From the NCBI GenBank assembly GCA_025093555.1, contig JAIWNF010000059.1, positions 208,951 to 272,950 on the forward strand: a stretch of 64,000 bases of DNA. The letters are read 5' to 3'. Numbering within the stretch: position 1 is the stretch's first letter; each line of letters opens with the position of its first letter. A program made the translations under genes and the position numbers. Source of the stretch: Circinella umbellata. Taxonomy: Eukaryota > Mucoromycota > Mucoromycetes > Mucorales > Lichtheimiaceae. This document shows, piece by piece, positions 11,704-25,000 of the stretch. The notes under the pieces were generated by a model. It made no database searches and had not been told where the DNA came from. It worked only from the letters and a program-made list of their open reading frames with translations.

Positions 11704-12144
11704 TTATTGATCCATATTTGAATTTATATTAAATTGTTCATAAACTTCTTGTAATGTTTTACCGGTCTTTTGAGCATACTACTATATATATGTTCAATTT
11801 AATTTAAATGAGGGATTTATATCATTATTATCTTACCATCCCAATTAACATGGTAGCAGTATCTTTAAAATCATTATATTCATGTAATAAACGAATACGT
11901 TGTTGAAGCATGTGTGAAGCATCCTCTTCACTCATTCTACCATTGATATAATTATGATTAATTATACGTAAACAATTTGTATCAACTCAAAATAATAAAT
12001 AATAATTAGTTTACTGTAATTCATTGGATAAAGCTTGATATTCCAAACGAAAATCTCGAATTTGCTATATTGTATTAATATGAGTACGTAACTCTATTTG
12101 TATTTAAAGTTTCAAGTAAATAATTTACCTTTTTTTTTATCCAT
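11704..12144 (-). CDS. swi5: Swi5-type recombination mediator
   Basis: Swi5/Sae3 is a short coiled-coil protein. With Sfr1 it helps load and stabilise Rad51/Dmc1 filaments during homologous recombination in the nucleus. On the minus strand, exons at 12015-12064, 11837-11936 and 11704-11778 join in frame. They encode a helical segment with RLEYQALSNEL, then MLQQRIRLLHEYNDFKDTA and a C-terminal TLQEVYEQF. The LLHEYND.KD core followed by a VYE.F motif is diagnostic of Swi5. The protein would be about 75-80 residues, as usual for the family. The first exon is uncertain: ATG at 12144 followed by MDKKK reads in frame only with an acceptor about nine bases inside 12064. Introns are 78 and 58 bases. 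The gene sits close to a broken cyclin C copy on the same strand. Confidence 0.8.
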
Positions 12145-12238
12145 CATTTATCCATCAATTAAAAAAATGAAAAAAGAGAAAAGAGGAGTTTGATAATAAA
12201 AAAAAAAGAGGTTGTTTATTTATATAATAATAATAATA

Positions 12239-12695
12239 TTATGAAGGTCTTGCTCTTAATTCTCTCCATAAATGTAACATACTGTACGTTCTTCTTTCCA
12301 ATTATTCCAAACATCATAAATGGATAAAATATCTTGAGCAATTTCTACAATACTTTCCATATCGACATTTAAATCAGCAAACCATTGTCTCATATCCGTA
12401 CGATCACCAATAGATCCAGGTGTAAAATCCGCATGATTTGTAACAACAGTAATATAAATAGCTGCTAAAGCAATCATGTGAGGTGGATAAAGTAATGAAA
12501 CATCTGTTCGATAAGAATTATTGGCAATAAACTAAGTATATTGAGCACCTGAGTCTCTCATGCCTACTTCTTCACATATTTGTAATAATGGACGATAAGG
12601 ATGCCAAACGATTAAATAAAATTCAAGTTCTTCTAATAAATAAAATTCGAATTCTGCCACTTTGGAACTATCATAAGGAGTTCCTCCATAATCCA
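12239..12695 (-). pseudogene. Cyclin C (Mediator kinase module) fragment with stop codon and frameshift
   Basis: The minus-strand translation gives EFYLLEELEFYLIVWHPYRP, then NNSYRTDVSLLYPPHMIAL and later RQWFADLNVDM. These are hallmark motifs of the second half of cyclin C (Ssn8/Srb11), the partner of Cdk8 in Mediator. Three defects are visible. First, TAG at 12532-12534 stands where the family has tryptophan just before the NDSYRTD-type motif, consistent with a TGG to TAG change. Second, near 12270 the frame runs into an early stop (ends CYIYGEN), while the adjacent frame continues as LHLWRELRARPS to a stop at 12239, which suggests an indel. Third, the first cyclin box is not found upstream; an acceptor at 12696-12697 is followed by unrelated sequence. 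A functional copy probably exists elsewhere. Readthrough or a sequencing error at one site would not explain all three. Confidence 0.78.
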
Positions 12696-12889
12696 CTAAA
12701 GAGAAAATAAAAATATAAAAATGAATCGATTGATATGTGTGTGGGGATATATGCTACCTGTGCGATTTTTTTCTAGCGAGTGTTTAATTGTAGGGGTACA
12801 GCGCAAACAGCCATAGCCAATCCTCTGATGATATTACCAGTACGACTTCTCTTACTAAACATACTTCATTAAGACTCTATACATTTTTT

Positions 12890-13362
12890 TCTCTACGTAT
12901 AATAACTTCTTATGAATGATATTCGTTTCAATTAATTTTACACTATTGAAACCAACCTACTAAAATAAATACGTAATATAGAATACACGTATAAATTTTT
13001 ACTGTTCATTGATGATACGTAACTTATCTACAGAAAGAAGATAATTTTCTTGAATTTTTTGATCAAAATGGCTTTATTGGTGCGATTTTTCATTTTTTTT
13101 TAAAAAAAAATTACAAGTGTTTATCCTTGCGATTTTTTTTCACTTCTAAATGGCATTGCTGCGTATCAGTTTATTTGATAATGTAAAACTAGTCTACTAA
13201 AATATAGTATAAAGGTATGTCGATTATGACTAGTTATTAGCACTGACTTGCTCAAATATTATTCACAAAAAAGAAGATAATACTCTTGGGTTATTTGATT
13301 AAAATGGATTTATTGGTGGGATTTTTTTTTAGAAATGATCTTCCTGACTACATAGATTTTCT
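12890..13362. repeat. Two-copy tandem direct repeat, ~236-base period
   Basis: Matching landmarks are offset by 236-237 bases: CTACTAAAATA at 12957 and 13194, GAAGATAAT at 13037 and 13273, and TTTATTGGTG near 13073 and 13309. A CTACGTA/ATTACGTAA-type segment near 12893 recurs near 13363, two periods away, so a third partial copy may start there. Copies differ by many substitutions and poly-T length. No gene is seen inside. Confidence 0.7.
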
Positions 13363-15517
<2,155 letters not shown>

Positions 15518-15782
15518 ATTCATGATTCTTATGTTTATGTGTATAAAATAAAAAAGCAAACTATTATTTGGTAGTATGGATTAAAAAGAAGGAACTTTTT
15601 TTTTTATTTTATCTTATCAAAAAATTACTATTATTTTTTAAAAAACAACATAACGGAACACAGAAACACATACACCAAAAAAAAGAGGAATAAACATTAT
15701 CGTATTATGTAAAAACAAAAAAAAAAACAAATAACATAAATAAAGTAAAAAAAACAAAAAGAAAAAGAAAAGGAAAAAAAAA

Positions 15783-16584
15783 TTAAATAACGCGTATCAT
15801 GAAAAGAACAACAAAAGCAACAACAAATGAACTCCAAAAAGAAATGACATGAAATTCATGCGATCCACCATCCGTAAATACACCAATTTGACCAAGTTGT
15901 CTATAGTCAACTCCATTATAATCAATATGTGGATAAGATCCGGGCATCACTGTGTTGATAGCATAAACTGTTGAAATAACAAAGGATGTCGAGAAACCTT
16001 CTGCTATATTATCATTATTGTCATTCTCTTCAGCGACAGATGTCATTATTGGACTAGATGAAGGAGATTGAGAATTGCTGACAATGACAGGAGATTCGAC
16101 AAGGGATGATTTTGTTGGGTCAACAGTTGATTCTGTAGTATCTTCTTCTGAAAGAGAAGATGATGATGTAGATTCAGATTCAGGTGTTTTTGTAGATTGT
16201 GTTGCTTCGTCGTCATGGTGATCATGCGAGGATGATGATGAATGTTTATCTTTATGACGATGTTTATCTTTCTTTTTTTTATCTTTCTTCTTTTTATTCT
16301 TTGCAACTTGAAAACCATGATGTCGAGAAGGTCCGACCATATCCATGAATGGTTCTTCCTCTATTCTTTCCCATCCATAAGGTGGTTCTTCCATCTACCA
16401 TGTAATAAAAAAAATCCTTTTTAGAAATTCTGACATACAATGAAGAATCGAGTATATCAAATGAAAAAGAGATTTCATGACAACAACATACCGGATTACC
16501 CCATACATCATCTTCAGACGCCATAAAATCATGCCACGAATCTCTATCATGATCAATAAAAGGAGGCTGTTGCGGATGATGCAT
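15783..16584 (-). CDS. Lys/Ser-rich protein with C-terminal membrane segment (hypothetical)
   Basis: Exons at 16492-16584 and 15783-16394 join in frame to 234 residues. The family was not recognised. The N-terminus has DHDRDSWHDFM and then PPYGWERIEEEPF, which resembles the first half of a WW domain without a clear second tryptophan. Next come a lysine-rich run (KNKKKKDKKKKDKHRHKDKH), a long Ser/Thr/Glu stretch and a conserved-looking YPHIDYNGVDYRQLGQIG. A hydrophobic C-terminus (FWSSFVVAFVVLFMIRVI) suggests a tail anchor. The start is uncertain: a possible upstream exon near 16685-16784 reads MICFFNDAYFPWLVYKEYKR and could be spliced into the same frame just before 16584. It is convergent with the proteasome gene. 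Confidence 0.6.
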
Positions 16585-16884
16585 GATTCTCCCCAAGAAC
16601 TAGTATTAAAGCTTTCCTTGATTTACAAGATGAAAAAATCAAAGAGAAAAAGAGAAAAAATGGAAAGTTCTCTACGAACTTGACAATTTTTTTTATATTT
16701 ATAAGAAGAATCCCAATCTTGACCGCGTTTATATTCTTTATAAACCAACCAAGGAAAATAAGCATCATTGAAGAAACAAATCATAAAAAAATAATCTGTT
16801 TAGATTTATAAAAAAAGAAAAGAAGAATAAACTAGAAATAATATCAAATACAAACAAAACAAAAAAAATTATAACAATGCAAAA

Positions 16885-17334
16885 TTATACTGTTGCTGAT
16901 GATGATAATAATTCTGACAATTCATCACGTAGTGCCTTGCCCTTTTTCACTTTTCCACGTTGATCGTCATTCAACTGTTCACCTTTTATCAATTTCTGTT
17001 CCAATTCTTCTATTTGTCTAATTTTTTTCTGTAAGTTTCGAATCTTTCGTTCTTCTGGTGAACTATCCGTTGACGGGGCAGGTTGTGAGTGTGGTTTTGC
17101 TTCTTTTGCTGGTTTTTGTTTTTGTTGTTGTTTTTGTAATTGATGTTGTTGTTCCTGTTCAGCTTGTTGTCTTGCTTTTGGCGATGCATAACGCTGGACA
17201 TCTTCTAATGGTGTGAAACCAGCCCGAACTTTTCGAGCGGGTCTATAAGATCCATCAGCTCTCTTGGAGCCAGGAATCCATCTTTCTTCACCTACAGTAA
17301 TGATACCGGCATCTGTCGGATTGGGATCTGTCAT
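16885..17334 (-). CDS. PYM1: PYM (partner of Y14-Mago), exon-junction-complex disassembly factor
   Basis: PYM binds the Mago-Y14 core and the small ribosomal subunit, and removes exon junction complexes from translated mRNA in the cytoplasm. This intronless frame encodes 149 residues. The N-terminal Mago-binding motif is clear: GEERWIPGSKRADGSYRPAR followed by KVRAGFTPLEDVQRY. The middle is Gln/Lys-rich. The C-terminal helix, with RKIRNLQKKIRQIEELEQKL then LNDDQRGKVKK, matches the conserved end of PYM. ATG at 17334 places the Mago motif at residue 15 onward, as in homologues. The gene is divergent from the lipase gene, with 369 bases between the two starts. Confidence 0.92.
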   Translation of the reverse strand: MTDPNPTDAGIITVGEERWIPGSKRADGSYRPARKVRAGFTPLEDVQRYASPKARQQAEQEQQHQLQKQQQKQKPAKEAKPHSQPAPSTDSSPEERKIRNLQKKIRQIEELEQKLIKGEQLNDDQRGKVKKGKALRDELSELLSSSATV

Positions 17335-17703
17335 TTTTATATGTCGTTATTTCGTTGTTCCAAAAAAAAAAAGTAGTATAAGTAACACCACAACTGTACT
17401 TTTTTGTAATATAAAAAAAAAAGGATCTGAGTTTCTTTTTTTGGTGTTTTTAATGGAGAGAGATTCATAAAAAAGAGCCGCGCTATTTGTTGCTGTGTAA
17501 CATATTTTTGTTCTTTTGAGATTTTCTTATTTGTATAATTTTTATTTAAGCCCTTTTTTTTGCTCTTTCTCTTTTATATTTTCATTGTTTGTTCATAACA
17601 CTCCCGTTTTTTTCTTTATTTATTATCTTGAAAGTCTATTCATCGTAATAAAAAACACAATAATACAAAGATTTTGTTTTTTTAATAACGTTAAAGTATT
17701 GCT

Positions 17704-19876
17704 ATGACAACGGTTAAAAAGATACAACATCGATTATTTCGTACTGAACGCGCATCCCATAGATTATCACTTCAAAAAAGTCAAGTTGTCAATAATGCAA
17801 AGAAAAAAGAAACTCAAACCAATATACCTCCCAAATTATGGGGACATTTGATACCGCCTATGCCTGTTGTCACTTCTACTATTTATCGTCACTATGCTAA
17901 AGGTAGCATTTATTATTATACTATTCTATTCACAATAAAAGAATAAATAATATATGATAACACAAAAAAATCCTGTGTAATGCACCATATGTAAAACCTA
18001 ACTAATTATAATTTTTAATTTACAGGTCCACCAGCAAAATCTTGGTCACTTACATTTGATTTGGCTGTTGCCATCCTATCAGATTTTTTGAAACGTTCGA
18101 GTAATAAAACTGTGGAAGATTTGCAACAATTATCAACAATTAAAGGTGCACCGGTTCCATCGGATATGAAACGACGTAAAGTATTCATACCAAATGACTA
18201 TCGAGTACGAGCCAGCAATCACCTCGGATGTTTATTTAATGCTGAAGACGAAGAATTGATCGGCTGGGATTGGAAAAGTGATAAGAAGGGAGCCAATGAA
18301 CTTAAAGGTGAATGGATGATATCCAAAAAGACTATTAACAATATAAAAAATAACGACGGCATTGATATCAATGATAGTTGTGGTGCTAAAAAAACTGTAT
18401 TACCACTTAAGAATAAGCGAACCATTTTTTATCTTCATGGTGGGGCATATTATTTGGGTTCGTACACACTTTATCGAAGTTTATTGGCCAGACTAGCAAA
18501 GGTTAGTTCATGGAGTAATTTAGTTTCTACTATTTATTTTTTCTCACATACCTACAACACATGATCATAATAATTAACATCATACATAAATCATATTTAG
18601 TTGTCAGATTCTCAAACTTTTGCAATAAATTATCGATTGGCTCCACAACATCCTTTTCCAATAGCGGTAGAAGATGCACTAGCGGCATATATATACATGG
18701 TAGACCCACCCGAAGGTATCGAACCTATTGACCCTAAATCAATTGTAATTGCTGGAGGTAAGTTGTTATTGATCGTCCAATTTTTTTTTCGAGTGAGCAA
18801 CAAAGAAAGCCAACCTATCAGTATTAATTTTATTTTAGATTCTGCTGGTGGTGGATTGACATTCTCTTTGTTATTAACACTCCGTGACGCCGGACTACCA
18901 TTGCCTGGGGGTGCAATGACATTATCACCATGGTATGTTTATATTTATAGCTTTACATATACATATTTTATAATACACATTCATGCACGTAAATTAAAAG
19001 GACTGGTAAACTCGGGGGTTGAGCTATGGACCATTATAACTGATCGACTGACACGTAAATAATTTCTTTATTTTATATAGGATCGATTTAACTCATAGTT
19101 TTGAGTCTATTATTAATAACATTTCCACGGACTTTTTACCACCAATGGGTTTCAAACATGTTTTATCTGATGCTCAAGATTATACCCTTTTACCACCGCT
19201 CACAAAAAGAACAAGTCAGGCAAGCATGGGATCTTTTCCTGATGATGATTTAGATCGTTTTCAATTTTATGCAGCAAACAGAACATTGAAGCTTCCTCTT
19301 GTCAGTCCAGTTTTTGACAAGAAAAGTTTACACGGACTACCTAAGTTATTAATTCAAACTGGTACAGCCGAACGATTACATGATGAATCCGTTTATGCTG
19401 CATTATTAGCTAGCGGTACATTTTCCTCTTCATCTTCTACCACTGACTCCAGAAAAAACAATAGTGATAACGAAAAAAATCAACAATTGCAACAACCAAC
19501 AGATGTCATATTGGAAATGTATGTCGATCAACCACACGTTTTTCAAATTTTACTACCGACACGACCATCCACATGCGCGATTAAACGATTAGCCCACTTT
19601 GTACGTGATGTTACAACTGTCAACGATAATGACAAGGAAAAACTAAAGAAGAAAGAACAAAGTCTATTAAAAGTACAGACTATATCACCACGTGGAAAAG
19701 TAACAGAAACAAAACAAGAATTATTAAAAGAATTTAAAGATGGAAATAAATGGAATGATTGGAAAAATCGGCTAGCTAGAAAAACTTTGCGTGAAAGATT
19801 AGAAGAAGTGGAAGCTGCAATTGTAAATATGAATAATGAAGACTCTCCTCACGGTCCTCATCAACATCAGCATTAA
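17704..19876 (+). CDS. Hormone-sensitive-lipase-type alpha/beta hydrolase
   Basis: Five exons (17704-17902, 18026-18501, 18601-18757, 18839-18932, 19081-19876) join in frame to 573 residues. The sequence shows the HSL-family layout. An HGGAYYLGS oxyanion motif lies near residue 204 and YRLAPQHPFP follows. The nucleophile elbow GDSAGGG lies near residue 278 (an intron splits the Gly codon before DSAGG). The acid region is LLIQTGTAERLHDES, and QPHVFQ probably carries the catalytic His. The family hydrolyses acyl esters such as diacylglycerol, sterol or short-chain esters; the substrate cannot be read from sequence. About 110 C-terminal residues after the catalytic His are charged and likely helical (RLARKTLRERLEEVEAA), an extension beyond the usual fold. 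No signal peptide is apparent; the N-terminus is basic. Confidence 0.88.
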
Positions 19877-22003
19877 CCACAACCATCAATATCCCTATCA
19901 TCAAAAGCTCCTTCCTAAAAAGGGAAGTTTATTTATTTATTTTTAAATGGCATACGCACAAACATATAGATTTTCAAAGTGCCACAACAATAATAACAAC
20001 AAAAAAAAATACTATCAAAACAAGATTTCTTTTTAGGATGGTTACATTAATGATGTGCTAAAGAATGTTTTTCTTTGTTTTGAACTGCGGCGGGGATTAA
20101 CAATCTGTACTTATTTATATTTTGACATCTATTTATTTCTCCACAATGTACGTAATGATAAATACAAAAAAAAAAGGTTTTTATTATTCGCTTATCTCTA
20201 TTAGCACAAAAGAAAATCATATTATTAAACCTACATATGAATGATATGTATTACTACATAATATAACTTCTCGTTCACATTGTACGCACATACAATTAAA
20301 CCTGTTCAGCAGAAAAACGTGGGAAGACAATGTATGTAATAGTAACGTTTTTGTTGTGAATACCTATAATACGTACTTTTTGGTTTATATACACATACGT
20401 ACGTAATAACAAAATAGGTTAGATATAAAGATGAAACGCATTATATACAACTATTATTACTTTTTAGGGAAAAGTATATCATAAAAAAGAGAGGTGGGAA
20501 GTTGATATAAAAATAAGTTTTTTTTTTGAAGCCACAAGGAACATATCAGTATATTTTTCTTGGGTTCTTTTTTGTCCGAGGGTTGTACATTCTAGCAAGT
20601 GCCGCATTTTGTGTTCGTTCGCTTGCAAATAAAAAGATTGTTCTCCTTGCATCAGGGGCGCCAGTAGTACACTATTAATATGTTATAGCCCGATACATAC
20701 TATACATATTTTAGTATTGCATGCATGTTAAGTCAAGTAGACTCAGATATAAAAAAAATAGTAAGTGCCTTGAACAAACTATTGTTTGTCGTACTGCTGC
20801 GATATCATCGTTTTATATTACATACTACAATTGCTAAATAGGTGACGAGCATTACATCTTATAATATAGTAAATAGACTTATTTTAGATCTATGTATACA
20901 TGATTGGACACTGTTACTACGTAATAAGTATTTTTATCAGCACATTAAAAAAACGAAATTACCCATCAATCTATTCTCTTTTTCAAATGCTAATAGTAAA
21001 AAGTGAAAAAAAAAACGCCCAAGGCAATTATAATTTGTTCATTTACTGTTACACAACACTGTGTATTACTACATTTCTTACATATTCTGAATAAATCATA
21101 ATTCGATATGCATTTTTATGCAGCTTATCTGTGTTAGGTTTACCTTTGTACGTGTTAGAAAAAACGTAATATACGAATTATTCATCATCATTGTTGTCAT
21201 CATGATCACGAAGCAATAATAATAATAATAAGATTACGCCAACACGTTGCTGTTTTAAAAAAAAACCCAACGTCGTTTTGGATTATCAGAAAAAAAAAAC
21301 CATCAGTTTTTTTTTTATTTATGTCTTATGCTATCATACCTACAAAACATATATAAACATTTTATTAAGTTTTGTTGGTTGTCTTTTCAAAGTGCCAATT
21401 TAATTCTAATGCGTAGTGATATCAAAAAAGTATACAAGATCCCGATCCCTTTTTTGATCATCATCTTCATCATCTTTTTTTCATTTCAAAAATCGTATCA
21501 CTTTGTGGGTAATGATATATTTAGTTTTTTAAAAAAAAAGCAATTCGGGTATGTGGGGGAAGATGAAAGGGGATATTATAAACAGACAAAGTGACAAAAA
21601 GAGAGGGGACGGGAAAGGGGAACAACTATACCGTATTTGTTCATGTTTTGCAATAACCAAATAAGGACATTGTCAATTTTTATGATTTTTTTTTTCGCGC
21701 GCGCGGGTAGACAGAAAAAAGAAATAAAAAGTAAATTATTAAAAACAAACATGGCGTTTCTTTATATATATTAATGACGTCTAGTTTTTTTCTTCATTTT
21801 TTTTTTCTTTCCTGATTATCTTCCTTCCTTTTCATTTTTTATTTCTATTTTATTTTTATTCATATACCCCTTATATTAAATAACAAAACTTAAACTTATA
21901 AGAAAAAAATATATATATTGTTTTTTTTTTCTATTTCGTGTGTCGCGTGGCAACAATTCGAAAACCCTCATAATAGTATTTATTAACGAAGATATAAAAG
22001 ATA
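19877..22003. other. Intergenic region of 2.1 kb
   Basis: No gene was recognised. The stretch is AT-rich with many poly-A/T runs and a GCGCGCGCGG tract near 21698. Two short plus-strand frames (20900-21094 and 21328-21594) lack any recognisable domain. A TA-rich stretch near 21908-21920 lies about 85-95 bases before the next start codon and may be its core promoter. Confidence 0.55.
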
Positions 22004-25000
22004 ATGGGGAGCCAACAAAGCCGACCCAATAGTACACATCACAGTACTCGATCATCATCATCTACTGCGAACTCAATAAGTAGTAGAAGAACGCTTAAAC
22101 GACTTTCACGACGTCTGAATACTCTCAGTCACCATTATAGCCATAAAAATGTGAAAAGTGATGATGATGAGCTTATTGAAAATCAAGATCATATTAATAA
22201 CAGTGACAGCAGTAGCAGCAACAATAGTATTTTTATAGCATCGCCAGTTTTATCCCCTCAACAACAGCATGAACAACAACAACAAACACCTCAGCGGCAG
22301 TCCAAGCAACAATCACAACAACAAATACAAGATCATGTTTATGAGAAACAGGAACAGCCAGCGTCACTAGGACAGCATTTATATCCAAGACGACGAAGTA
22401 CTAATGATTACTATCGTAGTAGTGGCGGAGGCGCCATGCTACGTCGTCGGTCCCAATCACCAAGGTATCATAATAGCAATAGCAATAACAACAACTGTCG
22501 CCCGTATTCGTTTGCATCCTCAAGTAATGATAGCAACGTGAGCCTTTGTTTATCATCTGGTGGATTGTTTTCACAGATCGATCCTGCCACTTCTTCCTCC
22601 ATAACAACTGCCACCGACTTTTCTTCTTCCATATCTCGTCGCTCTTTATTTCTAAGTCAGGATAAGACCATCATGCTTATTCCTCCACTTCAACTACAAC
22701 CCCGAAAACAACCTATTCAGCAAGCTGCTTTAAAGCAAGATGAAATTCTTGAACGACTGGAACAAAACCAACACCAAAGTTATCATGTTTTGAATGAAGC
22801 TGCAGCAGCCACTCGAACATCCGACGATCGTACCGAGTTTTACAAGGCCGCACAACATTGGAGTCAAAAGACCAAGGATCTAGGGGCCATGGCTTGGGTT
22901 GCCAGATGTTTATTGGATGGTTGGGGTATTCCTGCTAATCGTTCTCTTGGTGTGGATCAATTAAAAAATCTATCAGAATTAAGATGCTGGGAAGCTTACT
23001 ATCCTTTGGCCGATTATTATCGTGAAGAGAGCAAAACAACTCGACGACTTGAAAAAGAAGCTATTCGATGGTACAAAGCCGCAGCCGATTTAAATAATCC
23101 AAATAAAACTGTCATTGGCTTTGCTCAATATCGTTTGGGTGAAATGTATGCAAAAGGGCAAGGTGTAATGGAGAACGATACACATGCTTTATCATGGTTT
23201 GAAGCGAGCGCTAAAAATGGAAACAAGTAAGCACAAAAAATATTCTTTTCATTGTTACAAAATCTGTTGTGTGTGGGAAATGCATAAACTTTAATATGTT
23301 TTATTTTATGCATCTATTTACTGATAATTATTTATCCTTCTCCCGCATCCTATTCTCTTTTTTCTCTCCTCACTCTCCTACCCACCCCTACATATATTTA
23401 CTAAAAATACAGATATGGTCAATATATATCCGGAGTTTACTTTGAACAAGGCATCGGTGTTGAAAAAAATCTCGAAAAAGCTAAAGAATATTTTTTGGCT
23501 AGTGCAAATGAAGATTTTGCTGATGCACAAGCTGCTTTGGGTATTTTATTAATTGATCAACAACAACTATATGATGAAGGCAAAGAATGGCTTGAACGTT
23601 CTGCACAGCTGGTAAGTTTTGATTTTTTATTATATTATTCTTTTGAAATGAATATAAATATGTACAACCGATCTGAATATTATATACTAAAAAAAATATA
23701 GGATAATGCACGTGGATTATTAAAACTCGGTATCATGTATGAAAATGGTCAAGGAGTACCTTGTAATCCAGAACAAGCCATGAATTATTACAAAACTGCA
23801 GCTATTTCAGCAGATGATGCCAGAGCACAATATGTGGTTGGTCTTAATTATCGTTTGGGTACCATGAGTTTACCTCAAGACTATAAAGAAGCTGGTCGTT
23901 ACCTTGTTCGTTCTGCTCGTGCCGGGTTTGCCCCTGCTCAACGTATTCTTGGTCTCATGTTAGCTCAAGGATTGATGGGTCGCAAAGATGAAAGATCTGC
24001 ACTTCATTGGTTCCGAAGAGCCGCCAGTCGAGGCGATGTACGTGCCTTATGTCTCGTTGGATCATGTTATGAAACAGGCACAGGCGGTGTCCAAGTCAAT
24101 TTGGATCGAGCTATGGAAGATTATCGTAAAGCTGTCAGGATTCCTGGACCCTTTCAATGCGCAGCACAGCTGGTCTTGGCGCAATTACTCTTGAAAATGG
24201 AGCGACAACACGATGCTTATGAATGGTTTATGCGTGCTGCAAGCCACACCACAAACGATTTGGCCGGCGACACACCCGCAGCTGTGGCTGGTCGTAAAGC
24301 AATGCTGATGGTGGCTCGATATCACTTGCATGGTTGGTCGGGTGTAACACAAGATTCAGCCACGGCATTCCAAATGTTGCATACACTTATTGAACAAAAC
24401 CCAAATGAAGATGGTGCTCTTTATTGGCTAGCTGCATGTCATGAAGAAGGTATCCCTGGTATTTGTTCTCCCGATTGCGCTCAAGCATTTGAATATTATA
24501 AGCGTTCAGCTGAAGCTGGTAATACTGATGGTGAATTCCAAGTAATAATTTGTTCTTTTATTTTACATCCAATATTTTTTTTATATATGCATTTATTTAA
24601 CTTAAAATATATACCTCCAAATTATTTTTATTAACTATTATAGGTTGCGTTAATGTTATCCAATGGACAAGGTATTGAACGTAATCATGCTGCTGCACTT
24701 CCATGGTATGAAAAAGCTGCTCGCAAAGGCCATAGAGCTGCTTGGTATAACTTGGGTCTCTATTACGCCAAAGGACTTGGTGGTGTACAAATCAATAACC
24801 GTCGTGCAGAAATTTGTTTTGAAAAAGCAGCAAAGAAAGGATTTATACCTGCCATGACTTTACTAGCTGCTTTGTATCGTGCTGCCGCCGCTTCACAACA
24901 ACACGTGGCATCATCAGAAAATAATAATAATGATAATGGTAATGTCCGATTATTGCGCCAACAAATGAAGACTCAGCAAGAAAAACGGGAATGGATGGTC

